DNA from: Flavobacterium sp. N1994
Lineage (GTDB): Bacteria; Bacteroidota; Bacteroidia; Flavobacteriales; Flavobacteriaceae
Length of the DNA stretch: 64,000 nucleotides
Assembly: GCF_025947145.1 (NCBI RefSeq)
Contig: NZ_CP109999.1
Coordinates: 496,001-560,000 of the forward strand
Direction of reading: 5' to 3'
The position numbers were made by a program, and so were the translations under genes. This document shows positions 31,997 to 41,468 of the stretch, piece after piece (positions within the stretch are counted from its first letter, which is position 1; the number at the start of each line of letters is the position of its first letter). The notes beneath the pieces were generated by a model. The model worked only from the letters and a program-made list of their open reading frames with translations, had not been told where the DNA came from and searched no databases.

Positions 31997-33577
31997 TTAA
32001 TTTATGAGTGGGACTTTAATTATAAATGTGCTTCCTTTTCCTTTTTCACTTTCAACAAAAATTTGACTGTTGTGATCGTCAATAATTCTCTTAACATAGG
32101 CCAATCCTAATCCGTGACCTTTTACATTGTGCAAATCGCCTGTGTGTTCGCGATAAAACTTTTCAAATATTCTTTTTTGTGCTACTTTACTCATTCCTGA
32201 GCCTTGATCTTTGATTTTGATAATGATAAACTCTTTTACATTTTCGGTTTCAATATCTATGATTGGTTCATTAGGTGAATATTTAATAGCATTGTCTAAA
32301 ATATTAACAATTACATTCGTAAAATGAACATCGTTTAATAATACTGAAGTTCTAGAGGCATTAAAATGTTTCGTTATAACACCATTTCTATCTTCTACAA
32401 TTAGGTTTACATGTTCAATGGCGTCTTCAATAATATCATGAATATTGTTCGATTCTTTAGTAATGTCTAACTCTTTTTTCTCTAATTTAGAAATACGCAA
32501 TACATTTTCAACTTGAGCATGCATTCGTTTATTTTCATCTTTAATCATTTGCAAATAACGAAGCACCTTTTCTTTATCTTCAATCACTTTAGGGTTCTTT
32601 ATAGCATCTAAAGCTAAATTGATGGTTGCAATCGGGGTTTTAAATTCATGCGTCATGTTATTAATAAAATCGGTTTTGATTTCAGAAATTTGACGTTGTT
32701 TTATTAATTGATTTAAAGCACTTGAGTAAGCAATAATTATGATTAATGTAAAAACAATTGATAAAACACAGATTCCAATTAATTCAGAAAATAAAAATTT
32801 CTTCTTTTGAGGAAACGTTAACAATAATTGGTATTTGTTATTACCCTCATTGTCTATAAATATGGGTATCGAATACGTTGACTGTTTGTCATATTTAAAA
32901 CGTTCTGATTTTATTTTTGTAGCTAAGCCATTGCTGTAAACGTTAAATTCGAATGGTGTTTTTACTCCATATTCATTTAGTTCCTCAGATAATAATTTTT
33001 GCATTAATTCATTAGAAACTCTTTCTTGAATAGGTCTTGTGGCTGCAAAATCTTTAAAGAAAATTTCAAATTGAGCGTTATCTAATAAATCCAAACGTCC
33101 CGATTTTTCAATCTTTATATCTGGTGTAGCTTTTTGTTTTAGACCTGAATTATCAATATTGCCATTATAAATTTCTGTTTTTCTTTTTGAAGAGAAATTC
33201 TTGAGTTTTACACTGTCTAATTTTTTGTCAAAGAACGAGGAAGAAATTCCGTAATCTTCAGAAATTATACTATTTGAATAAATTATAGTCTCATTAGTTC
33301 TGGAGTCTCTTTGATAATAACCAAATTCTAAAAAATCACTTTTTTTAGGTGTTTTACCAGTACTATCTTTTAGATGATTATACATTTCATAATAGGAATA
33401 CCTTTCATGATCTTGTAATTTATCTGCAACATTTCCTAGAACTTGCTTGACATGATATTTAAATTGTTCTTCATTATTCTCGAAAGATTTATCAAACCAA
33501 TAAACTTGAACAAGTATTATACCGATTAGGGATAAACTCATCAAAATAACCAGTAAGCGAAAAAACAATTTATTCAT
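31997..33577 (-). CDS. rprX: Sensor histidine kinase (RprX-like)
   Basis: 526 residues: an N-terminal membrane helix (about 7-27), a periplasmic sensor domain and a second helix near 265-290. The HisKA box is NMTHEFKTP with His310, then the ATPase domain: NILDNAIKYS, DQGSGMS, FEKFYR and GHGLGLAYV. It should phosphorylate the adjacent response regulator. The signal is not evident from sequence. Confidence 0.92.
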   Translation of the reverse strand: MNKLFFRLLVILMSLSLIGIILVQVYWFDKSFENNEEQFKYHVKQVLGNVADKLQDHERYSYYEMYNHLKDSTGKTPKKSDFLEFGYYQRDSRTNETIIYSNSIISEDYGISSSFFDKKLDSVKLKNFSSKRKTEIYNGNIDNSGLKQKATPDIKIEKSGRLDLLDNAQFEIFFKDFAATRPIQERVSNELMQKLLSEELNEYGVKTPFEFNVYSNGLATKIKSERFKYDKQSTYSIPIFIDNEGNNKYQLLLTFPQKKKFLFSELIGICVLSIVFTLIIIIAYSSALNQLIKQRQISEIKTDFINNMTHEFKTPIATINLALDAIKNPKVIEDKEKVLRYLQMIKDENKRMHAQVENVLRISKLEKKELDITKESNNIHDIIEDAIEHVNLIVEDRNGVITKHFNASRTSVLLNDVHFTNVIVNILDNAIKYSPNEPIIDIETENVKEFIIIKIKDQGSGMSKVAQKRIFEKFYREHTGDLHNVKGHGLGLAYVKRIIDDHNSQIFVESEKGKGSTFIIKVPLIN

Positions 33578-33647
33578 TAAACAAATTTAGCATTTTAACA
33601 TTTATGCAATAAATACATTAACCAAACATTAACATCTTGAGCTTAAT

Positions 33648-34232
33648 TTATTGATTTTTCAATATTTTAAGAATTTGATCTATTTGTTTATAGGTTTCTT
33701 TAACAGAAATATTATCAATTACAAAATCACTTTTTGCAATTCGCTGTTCATCAGTCCATTGGTTTTGAATTCTTTTCAAGACACTGTCTTTAGATACTTT
33801 ATCGCGCTCTACAACCCTTGAAATTCTAGTTTCTAACGGAGCAGTTACAGTAATAACAAAGTCGCAGTATTGATAACTACCACTTTCAAATAATATCGCA
33901 GCTTCTTTGAAAACTAATGGAAAATCTTTATGCTTTTTTAACCAAGAATCAAAATGCTCTTTAACCAATGGATGAATGATAGCATTTAGTTTTTGTAGTT
34001 TATCTGAATTATTAAAAACAATTTTAGAAAGTTTCTCTCTACTAACAGAAGCATTCTCAATAATGTCATTGCCAAATATTTCAGCAATTTTTTGAACTAC
34101 TTTTTTGTCTTCCGTTATTTTTCTAGCTTCGTCATCAGCAATGTAAACTGGGTATCCTAATGATTGAATGTATTTTGCAACCATTGTTTTTCCACTTCCT
34201 ATTCCACCCGTTAACCCAATAACTTTAGTCAT
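33648..34232 (-). CDS. coaE: Dephospho-CoA kinase
   Basis: 194 residues with P-loop GGIGSGKT at 9-16, YIADDEARKI and the lid region VSKDSVLKRIQNQW. It performs the last step of coenzyme A synthesis. Its ATG overlaps the TGA of the glycosyltransferase gene (ATGA), so the two are cotranscribed. Confidence 0.95.
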   Translation of the reverse strand: MTKVIGLTGGIGSGKTMVAKYIQSLGYPVYIADDEARKITEDKKVVQKIAEIFGNDIIENASVSREKLSKIVFNNSDKLQKLNAIIHPLVKEHFDSWLKKHKDFPLVFKEAAILFESGSYQYCDFVITVTAPLETRISRVVERDKVSKDSVLKRIQNQWTDEQRIAKSDFVIDNISVKETYKQIDQILKILKNQ

Positions 34233-35233
34233 GATTTTGCTTTAAAAAATAATTCAGGAAATGCTTCTTGTGGCTTTTGTTTTAATACTATTATTTTTAA
34301 ATAAGATTTCAAAAACCCTCTTCCATATCCAAAGAATTGTGTATTCACTGCAATTAAAGATAGGAAACCAATTTTAAGGCTCTTATTTTGAATACAAGCT
34401 AAAAAGAAAAGCATTAGATAATATACTCCGTAAAAAAAAATAGGAAATTGAATTCCAAATAAAAACAAAAATGATGATATGCAAAAGCCTAAAATAAAAA
34501 AGGTAGGAAAAAAGAAGGTTAGCTTACTATATTCAGGATACCAGCTATTTAAAATTGGTCTAGCCTTCCCAAATTTAGTAACTTGAGTGGAAAATTTATC
34601 CCAATCTATTCTTCGTTTATGATATACAAAGGCGTCTTTAAATAGTCTAGTTTCATATCCTAATTTCCATAATCTTATGGTCAAGTCTGGATCTTCTCCT
34701 GGATGAATATTTCCAAATCCATGTGAAGTCTCAAATGCTTTTTTTGATATTCCCATATTAAAACTACGAGGTTGGAATTTGTTAATTTTCTCTGAACTCC
34801 CACGAATTCCTCCAGTAGTTAAAAAAGAAGTCATAGCGAAGTTAATTGCTTTTTGTATGTCCGAGAATGACTCTAAAGCAGCATCTGAACCTCCATAACA
34901 ATCAACATAATTTCTATTCAATTCCGTTTCAACTTCAGACAAATATTGTTTTGGAATTATGCAATCAGAATCAAATATTATAAAATAATCTCCTTTTGCT
35001 AATTTCATTCCATAATTTCTAGAATCACCTGGACCTGAATTTTGTTTAAAGTAATATGAAATATTTAATTTACTTTTAAATTTATCAACTTCCTCTTTAC
35101 AGATTATTGTCGATCCATCTTCAATAATAACAACTTCAAATTTTTTATAATAATCAGAAATGACAAGACTTTCTAATAATTCATTGATTTCATCTGGTCT
35201 ATTATAAACGGGTATGATAATTGAAAAATACAT
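34229..35233 (-). CDS. Family 2 glycosyltransferase
   Basis: 334 residues. The GT2 N-terminal fold has SIIIPVYNRPDEINELL, IIEDGST and FDSDC for metal binding. The C-terminal half has two or three membrane helices near 235-300. It transfers a sugar at the inner membrane, probably for a polysaccharide or glycoprotein. The ATG at 35233 was preferred over 35272, because a -7 element and the neighbouring terminator stem occupy the extension. Confidence 0.88.
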   Translation of the reverse strand: MYFSIIIPVYNRPDEINELLESLVISDYYKKFEVVIIEDGSTIICKEEVDKFKSKLNISYYFKQNSGPGDSRNYGMKLAKGDYFIIFDSDCIIPKQYLSEVETELNRNYVDCYGGSDAALESFSDIQKAINFAMTSFLTTGGIRGSSEKINKFQPRSFNMGISKKAFETSHGFGNIHPGEDPDLTIRLWKLGYETRLFKDAFVYHKRRIDWDKFSTQVTKFGKARPILNSWYPEYSKLTFFFPTFFILGFCISSFLFLFGIQFPIFFYGVYYLMLFFLACIQNKSLKIGFLSLIAVNTQFFGYGRGFLKSYLKIIVLKQKPQEAFPELFFKAKS

Positions 35234-35247
35234 CGCGAAAATTTTAA

Positions 35248-35255
35248 CAAATATA
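35248..35255 (-). promoter_or_regulatory. -7 element of the glycosyltransferase-coaE unit
   Basis: TATATTTG on the minus strand, 14 bp before the ATG at 35233, directly after the terminator stem of the next gene. Confidence 0.5.
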
Positions 35256-35271
35256 AGTTTTATAAAAAACA

Positions 35272-35297
35272 AAAACCACCTAAAATTAGGTGGTTTT
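35272..35297 (-). terminator. Terminator of the first T9SS adhesin-like gene
   Basis: Stem AAAACCACCTA / TAGGTGGTTTT with a 4-nt loop. The same 11-bp stem ends the next T9SS gene (37754-37780). Confidence 0.9.
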
Positions 35298-35322
35298 AAT
35301 TATATAGATATTAAAAAAACAA

Positions 35323-37701
35323 TTACTGTTTCATTACCTTAATTGTTTTCACTTGGTTATTAGATGTTACTTTAACTATGTAAGCTCCATTAGATAAGTT
35401 TGACATATCTATTTGAGCATCGTTAGCATTAATTGTATTTGATCTAACTTTTTGTCCTATTAAATTAAACACTTCTACATTTGAAATTTCTTGATTATAA
35501 GATAAATTCAAAACATTTTTTACAGGATTTGGATAAAATGTAAAATTAGCACTATCAAAAGAACTATTACTTAATAAAGAAGAATCATATGCTGAAATAT
35601 TGAAAGTTCCATCAACACCTGCTCCTGAGTTGTATCTCCATACAGATACATATAATGTGCTACCAGGTGTTTGACCTGTTAAAGATAAAATAGACATAAA
35701 GTTATTAGCACCAGCAGGACCTCCGTCATCATCACAACCTACTGCATTTAACGATCCACAAGTTCCTGTAAAAGCAGTAACCACACTATCCGTATATCCT
35801 GAACCTGTAGTTTGTGTTTCAATTGTAATATTTCCAGAAGCTGGAACAACAACGCTATACCATACATTGTTTGTAAAACTAGTTTGACAAGAAGGTGTTA
35901 AACCATCTGTATCTGTTGCACCGGCACTAGTACCGATAATTGGGTAGGTGGTAAATGAACCTCCAGGAGTTAAAGCAATAGCACCAGAACATTCATCATT
36001 AGCCGGTGTTGGAGCTGGTGGTGGTGTAGTTCCAATACAAATATTAAATGTAGTATCTTGTCCTGATGTTGCAGTATAAGTGTTAACTCTTACATAGTAA
36101 GTTTGACCAACTACTAATCCAGTTGGATTGCTAACATCTGCATCTGAACATGAACCTGCAACTAATGTTAAAGCAGCACAATCTCCAGTCCATAGGGAAT
36201 GAAACATATCTGTAACAGAACCAGCAACATTGGTTAAACTAATTCTGTGAGTAGTTTGAGTGGCTACAAAAGAGTACCACACATCATCATCTTCAGTGCC
36301 AAAACAAGCCGTTGCATCAGTAGCAGAAGCTGTAGCGCTAGCAACAGTTCCCGCAGTAACTGTACCACAAGCATAATCTGGATTTACTGTTAAAGCTATA
36401 GCTCCAGTACATTCGTCGTTTGCTGGTGGCGGTGGCGGTGTACCTACACAAATAGTAAAAGTGATATTATTTGTTGTACCATAAGTATATACTCTAACAT
36501 AGTAAGTTTGACCAATTGTTAAACCTGTTGGTGTTGCTGTATTAGGATCACTACATAAAATAGAAGTTTGAGAGCCACAAGAACCAGAAAGCACTTGCAT
36601 ATAAGCATCAACGCTTGTTCCTGTCCCTCCAACTGCTACAATATTTGATAATACAATTTTATGACTTGTTGCTGTAGCAACAAAACTAAACCAAACATCG
36701 TCATCAGGATTTCCAAAACAAGGTGTAGCTGCCAATGATTGAGTTGCACCTTGAGTAGATCCTGAAGTAACTGATCCACATGCATAATTAGGATTTACTG
36801 TTAATGCAACTGCACCTGAACAATTATCATTTGCAGGAGGTGAAAATAAAGTTGTGAAATTAAAAGGGCCAACCCATGTACTAGTTCCAGCCGATCCTCC
36901 ACAATTTGATTGCACATAATAAGAATAAGCAGTACTTGATGTTAATGCAGTAAGATTGTATGAATTTGAAACACCTGACAATAAAGTTCCTGTACCTTGG
37001 GTAAAACCATTTGCACCATATTCAACATTATACAAAGTAGCAGAGCCATTTTCTGTCCAAGAAAGAAGTGCTGAGTTATTTGTTACAACTGCAGCTAAAC
37101 TTGTAGGACTAGGACATAATGGTGGAGTAGATGATGCTATTGTTGGTGATTGAAAGCAAAAACCATAATTCCAATCAGCTCCAGCTGGATCATCATCATA
37201 AGAAATTCTATATTTGAAACCTGATAATTGAGTTGGTGTAAATCCAGCAATATTAAGTACAGCTGAAGTATAAGTAGAAGGAGTTCCAGAACAATAGTTT
37301 GTATCGGTAGTATAATTTCCTAAGGCATCAAAATTAGTACCCCAATTAACCCAAGATGAAGTATCGGCATTCCAATATTGAAAAACTAATTCATCATTTG
37401 CTAAATATCTGTAAACATATTGAGTTGAAACTGTTAGCCATTTTTCTCCAGCATTAAAAGCTGGTGTCAAATTAATAACGGGTGATTCTGCCGCTATATT
37501 ATCTTCATGACCTGAAGCAGTAGCATCATCATTAAATGCAAAATTTGCGGTCAAAGTTGGGTCAGATTGAATACCAGTTGCAAGATATGAACCGGTTAAA
37601 GTCCATGCTGAATTTGGCCAACCAGCATTTTGATTAAGAACTTGAGCCTTACCCCAAAAAGATGTTCCAATCAAAAAGAACAATAAAGTAATTTTTTTCA
37701 T
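35323..37701 (-). CDS. T9SS-sorted surface protein with repeated PPC-like domains
   Basis: The 792-residue precursor has a signal peptide (MKKITLLFFLIGTSFWGKAQ), an N-terminal adhesin-like domain, a fibronectin type III domain near 195-285 and three related domains that each open PANDNCSGA or PANDECTGA and contain ACF-(G)-DDDVW(F/Y)SFVA. The final 80 residues are a type A T9SS sorting domain (FYPNPVKNVLNLS). It should be secreted across the outer membrane and fixed at the surface. It is the twin of the next gene by its sorting domain. Confidence 0.88.
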   Translation of the reverse strand: MKKITLLFFLIGTSFWGKAQVLNQNAGWPNSAWTLTGSYLATGIQSDPTLTANFAFNDDATASGHEDNIAAESPVINLTPAFNAGEKWLTVSTQYVYRYLANDELVFQYWNADTSSWVNWGTNFDALGNYTTDTNYCSGTPSTYTSAVLNIAGFTPTQLSGFKYRISYDDDPAGADWNYGFCFQSPTIASSTPPLCPSPTSLAAVVTNNSALLSWTENGSATLYNVEYGANGFTQGTGTLLSGVSNSYNLTALTSSTAYSYYVQSNCGGSAGTSTWVGPFNFTTLFSPPANDNCSGAVALTVNPNYACGSVTSGSTQGATQSLAATPCFGNPDDDVWFSFVATATSHKIVLSNIVAVGGTGTSVDAYMQVLSGSCGSQTSILCSDPNTATPTGLTIGQTYYVRVYTYGTTNNITFTICVGTPPPPPANDECTGAIALTVNPDYACGTVTAGTVASATASATDATACFGTEDDDVWYSFVATQTTHRISLTNVAGSVTDMFHSLWTGDCAALTLVAGSCSDADVSNPTGLVVGQTYYVRVNTYTATSGQDTTFNICIGTTPPPAPTPANDECSGAIALTPGGSFTTYPIIGTSAGATDTDGLTPSCQTSFTNNVWYSVVVPASGNITIETQTTGSGYTDSVVTAFTGTCGSLNAVGCDDDGGPAGANNFMSILSLTGQTPGSTLYVSVWRYNSGAGVDGTFNISAYDSSLLSNSSFDSANFTFYPNPVKNVLNLSYNQEISNVEVFNLIGQKVRSNTINANDAQIDMSNLSNGAYIVKVTSNNQVKTIKVMKQ

Positions 37702-37753
37702 AATTTGTAATATAGTTAATAGTTAATTTGGTGCAAAAATAAACATAATAAAA

Positions 37754-37780
37754 AAAACCACCTATATGGTAGGTGGTTTT
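37754..37780 (-). terminator. Terminator of the second T9SS adhesin-like gene
   Basis: Stem AAAACCACCTA / TAGGTGGTTTT with loop TATGG, identical in both arms to 35272-35297. Confidence 0.9.
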
Positions 37781-37802
37781 TAACATTGAAAATATTTTAC
37801 TA

Positions 37803-40112
37803 TTATTCTTTTATAACTTTAATAGTTTTAATTTGATCGTTAGATGTTATTTTAACCATGTATGCTCCTTTTGATAAATTTGACATATCTATTTGAGCAG
37901 TGCTTGCGTTAATCTTATTAGTACTTATTTTTTGACCTAATATATTAAACACTTCAACATTCGATATTTCTTGATTATAAGACAAATTCAAAACATTTTT
38001 AACTGGATTTGGATAATAAGCAAAGTTGCTATTATCAAAACCAGGAACTCCTAAAGTTCCACAAGTTACTGTTCCTGCTCCCGTTATATCTGTAGAGAAA
38101 TTACCAAAATCAGTTGGAGAAAATGATGTTGTTACAAAATAATAAGTAATACCTGTTGTCAAATCGGTAGTGATAACAGATCCTGGTCCAGAATCATCAT
38201 TACCTGCAACAAAGTTTGTTAATTGATTATTTGGATCAAAGGAATTTTGATAAACAAAAATCATTCCGTCAAAATCTTGAGTACTAGTAAAAGTATAAGA
38301 CCCTGTTGTATCTACTGTAAATGGTCCATAAATATGATATGAAACGCCAATTCCAACACCTGATAGACCTGTTCCTCCTGCTAATGGTCTTGTCCATGTA
38401 CTACCCCCTAATGAAGGATCAGGTAAGGCAGAAGCAAGGTCACAATTTGGTGTAACAGGTGGCGGTGGTGTAACTGTTAATACTCCATTTACTTTATCTG
38501 TACCATTCCAGAAACCATAATTAGTTCCTCCATAAACATAAGCACCTCCATTTAATTGGAATCTTGTTGCATAGTAATATGTTCCTGGAGCTAAAGTTGC
38601 ACCAATAATAGCTTGATATTCATCATTATTTCCTCCGTCAGTTTCAACATTAAAAGTGGCAGGAACCCAATTTGTAAAAGTGTTTGGATTAGCATCAGTA
38701 GTACTATATCCAACCCAAGCATTAATGCCTGGTGCTTGTCCAGTAGTAGTATCTGTTAAACCACCTTCATAAACTCTTCCATAAACAGTAAAACTCCCAC
38801 CCGCAGCAATTGTTTGCGTATATGGGTATTGCAAATTAGCATAGTCAGGTAAATCCGTCGGTGCAACAATAATATTAACTGTAAAATCTAAAGTAACACC
38901 ATATGTATCAGAATAACATGGGTCAGGTGGTACTTGACCTGAGTCAGCTGCACCAATTCTCATTCTATGCTGACCAAGTGGAGCTGTAACTGGCATATTA
39001 AATGAAGCGTCTAATGTTGTTGGATCTGCATTTGTAGAAGCTATACCAGTTTGAACTAGTTCACCAGCGTCATCAAAATCAAAATCATTATTAAAATCTA
39101 TCCAAATATTAGTATCATATGTATATCCCGTTGAAAAAGTAATGGCAACATTTGATGTAAGCCCTTGAGCTAAATTTACTGAAGTTGCTGAGTTATCAAA
39201 ATAAGTAACATCACCATTAGGGAAATTTGTAGCTCCAATTGTAACATTAGTGATACCTAAACCATCATTACTTGTTGGTAAAGAATCACAGTAACATCCA
39301 GAGGCGAAAGTTGTATAACTATTTTCTGTGCACCCAGTAGCAGGTCCAACTGCATTAAACGGAACAACTTTCCAATAGTAGGTGGTTCCTGGAGTTTGTG
39401 TTGGAAAATTATAAGTTAATACATTTCCAATATTTACATTGTTAACTACATCAGTTCCTCCTGAAGTTGTTCCCACTGTTAAATTATATCCAGTTGCACC
39501 AGCTACAGCATCCCATGAAATTGTAGAAGCAAAATTTCCACAAGTTGCATTTGGAGTTGAAACTGGATTAGCTGCACAACTAGGAGCAACACTTGGTATA
39601 GCATCATTAACAAAATCATCAATATCTAATCTAAATTGATCAGTTGTTGATGAGTAAATACTGATGTAAACTGTTTGCCCAACATAAGTTGATAAATCAT
39701 AAAAATATTGGTAAAAATTAGTTCCACTTGCTGGTGCGACACCTGCTTCTAGTGTTACTGTAAAATCAGCTGCCGCAGCAGTAGTAGTAGATAGTTTTAC
39801 ATCAAAAACTTCTGGATAAAGAGGATCTCTACTTCTAGCCCAAAAAGAAATCCTGTCAGTAGAACCTGCCGTAACAGTAATTGCTGGAGTTACTAAATGA
39901 TCATCATGTGCGGTAGCAGAATAGCCAATAGATACATCACCAGTACCACCATGAGGTGTAAAAGTATTGGCTGCCCAAGTGTTAGTATCTCCTCCATTGA
40001 TTACTGTCCAAGTTGCCGGAATTCCAGACTCAAAACCTTCTGAAAATTGACCAAATGAAGATGTAACTGATCCTATTAAAAATAGTAATAATAAAGTAAT
40101 TTTTTTCATCAT
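37803..40112 (-). CDS. T9SS-sorted surface protein with GEVED and adhesin domains
   Basis: The 769-residue precursor has a signal peptide (ITLLLLFLIGSVTSSFGQ) and a choice-of-anchor/cleaved-adhesin domain near 20-165. A fibronectin-like segment follows near 175-265, then a GEVED domain (NIWIDFNNDFDFDDAGELVQ) near 335-355. More beta domains precede the T9SS sorting domain (YYPNPVKNVLNLSYNQEISN), which is nearly identical to that of the neighbour. It should be exported to the cell surface or medium. Ligand unknown. Confidence 0.88.
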   Translation of the reverse strand: MMKKITLLLLFLIGSVTSSFGQFSEGFESGIPATWTVINGGDTNTWAANTFTPHGGTGDVSIGYSATAHDDHLVTPAITVTAGSTDRISFWARSRDPLYPEVFDVKLSTTTAAAADFTVTLEAGVAPASGTNFYQYFYDLSTYVGQTVYISIYSSTTDQFRLDIDDFVNDAIPSVAPSCAANPVSTPNATCGNFASTISWDAVAGATGYNLTVGTTSGGTDVVNNVNIGNVLTYNFPTQTPGTTYYWKVVPFNAVGPATGCTENSYTTFASGCYCDSLPTSNDGLGITNVTIGATNFPNGDVTYFDNSATSVNLAQGLTSNVAITFSTGYTYDTNIWIDFNNDFDFDDAGELVQTGIASTNADPTTLDASFNMPVTAPLGQHRMRIGAADSGQVPPDPCYSDTYGVTLDFTVNIIVAPTDLPDYANLQYPYTQTIAAGGSFTVYGRVYEGGLTDTTTGQAPGINAWVGYSTTDANPNTFTNWVPATFNVETDGGNNDEYQAIIGATLAPGTYYYATRFQLNGGAYVYGGTNYGFWNGTDKVNGVLTVTPPPPVTPNCDLASALPDPSLGGSTWTRPLAGGTGLSGVGIGVSYHIYGPFTVDTTGSYTFTSTQDFDGMIFVYQNSFDPNNQLTNFVAGNDDSGPGSVITTDLTTGITYYFVTTSFSPTDFGNFSTDITGAGTVTCGTLGVPGFDNSNFAYYPNPVKNVLNLSYNQEISNVEVFNILGQKISTNKINASTAQIDMSNLSKGAYMVKITSNDQIKTIKVIKE

Positions 40113-40160
40113 AATTTGTTGTTTATAAAGTTAATTTTTATAAATGTAAATAAAATAAAA

Positions 40161-40187
40161 AAAACTCACAAATTATTTGTGAGTTTT
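40161..40187 (-). terminator. Terminator of fabV
   Basis: Near-palindrome AAAACTCACAAAT / ATTTGTGAGTTTT followed by a T-rich tract on the minus strand. Confidence 0.85.
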
Positions 40188-40218
40188 ATATAATTGCATT
40201 TAAAAAACCTGTGATAAA

Positions 40219-41412
40219 TTAATTATTAATACTAGGTATTAGTAATAATTCATTAGACTCAGCATTATAATCAACATTTGGAATTCCAAAACCGAATAGA
40301 TTTAAAAAGTCTTGTTTGTAGCCTGCTAAATCTCCTATTTGAGTTAGATTTTCTGATGTTGCTGTTGCCCATAAATCTTTTATTTTTTCTTGTATATCGT
40401 CACGCATCTCCCAATCGTCAATTCTTATTCTGCCTTTTTCATCTGTTGGAATATCTTTTCCTGTGTAAAGTCTCTGTTCAAATAACCTTTGAATTTGTTC
40501 GATACATCCTTCGTGCACTCCTTCAGCTTTCATTATCTTGTAAAGCAAAGAAATATATAATGGTATTACAGGAATTGCTGAACTAGCTTGTGTGACCAAG
40601 GCTTTATTTACAGACACGTAGCCTTTACCATTTAATGATGTTAAGCTGTTAGTAATTTTAAAAGCGGTAGCTTCTAAATCATCTTTAGCGCGTCCGATTG
40701 TTCCTTTTCTGTATACTGCTTCAGTAACTTCTGGCCCAATATAAGAATAAGCTATTGTTGTAACTCCATCAGCTAAAACTCCAGCATTTTTTAAGGCTTC
40801 CATCCACATTGACCAATCTTCTCCTCCCATAACTACAACAGTATTATCAATATCTTCTTGAGTAGCAGGTTCAATACTAACTTGAGAAACAATTCCAGTA
40901 TGAAAATCAACTGTTTTATTTGAAAAAGTTTGTCCAATTGGTTTTAAAACGGAACGATGTAAAACACCTGTAACAGGATGTAACCGTACAGGAGAGGCTA
41001 AACTATAGATAACCATATCCACTTGACCTAAATCAGCTTTAATCATGTCAATAGTTTGTTGTTTAACTTCATTTGAAAAAGCATCTCCATTGATACTTTT
41101 AGCATACAAATTTACTTTTTGTGCTTCTAATTCAAACGCAGCTGAATTATACCAACCTGGAGTCGCAGTTTTTCCTTCTGTTGGTGGTTTTTCAAAAAAC
41201 ACTCCAATTGTTGAGGCACCCGAACCAAAAGCACTTGTAATTCTTGATGCTAATCCGAAACCTGTTGAAGCTCCAATTACCAAGACTTTTTTTGCACCAT
41301 CAATTTGCCCTTTGGATTTTACATAATCAATTTGATTTTTAACATTTTGAGCGCAACCATCGGGATGAGCAGTTAAACAAATAAACCCTCGCATTCTTGG
41401 TTCAATAATCAT
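40219..41412 (-). CDS. fabV: Enoyl-ACP reductase FabV / trans-2-enoyl-CoA reductase
   Basis: 397 residues, the normal length of the FabV/TER family. GASTGFGLASRI near 48-59 is the cofactor loop, and the catalytic Tyr-x8-Lys is in YRKGTIGRAK. Near the start, PRMRGFICLTAHPDGC is typical. It reduces enoyl-ACP (or enoyl-CoA) with NADH in fatty-acid synthesis. The family tolerates triclosan, unlike FabI. It is monocistronic, 57 bp from recN. Confidence 0.95.
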   Translation of the reverse strand: MIIEPRMRGFICLTAHPDGCAQNVKNQIDYVKSKGQIDGAKKVLVIGASTGFGLASRITSAFGSGASTIGVFFEKPPTEGKTATPGWYNSAAFELEAQKVNLYAKSINGDAFSNEVKQQTIDMIKADLGQVDMVIYSLASPVRLHPVTGVLHRSVLKPIGQTFSNKTVDFHTGIVSQVSIEPATQEDIDNTVVVMGGEDWSMWMEALKNAGVLADGVTTIAYSYIGPEVTEAVYRKGTIGRAKDDLEATAFKITNSLTSLNGKGYVSVNKALVTQASSAIPVIPLYISLLYKIMKAEGVHEGCIEQIQRLFEQRLYTGKDIPTDEKGRIRIDDWEMRDDIQEKIKDLWATATSENLTQIGDLAGYKQDFLNLFGFGIPNVDYNAESNELLLIPSINN

Positions 41413-41468
41413 ATAGTTACTATTTTTATATTAGTTTTAATGTGTTACAAAAGTAATAAATTCGAATT

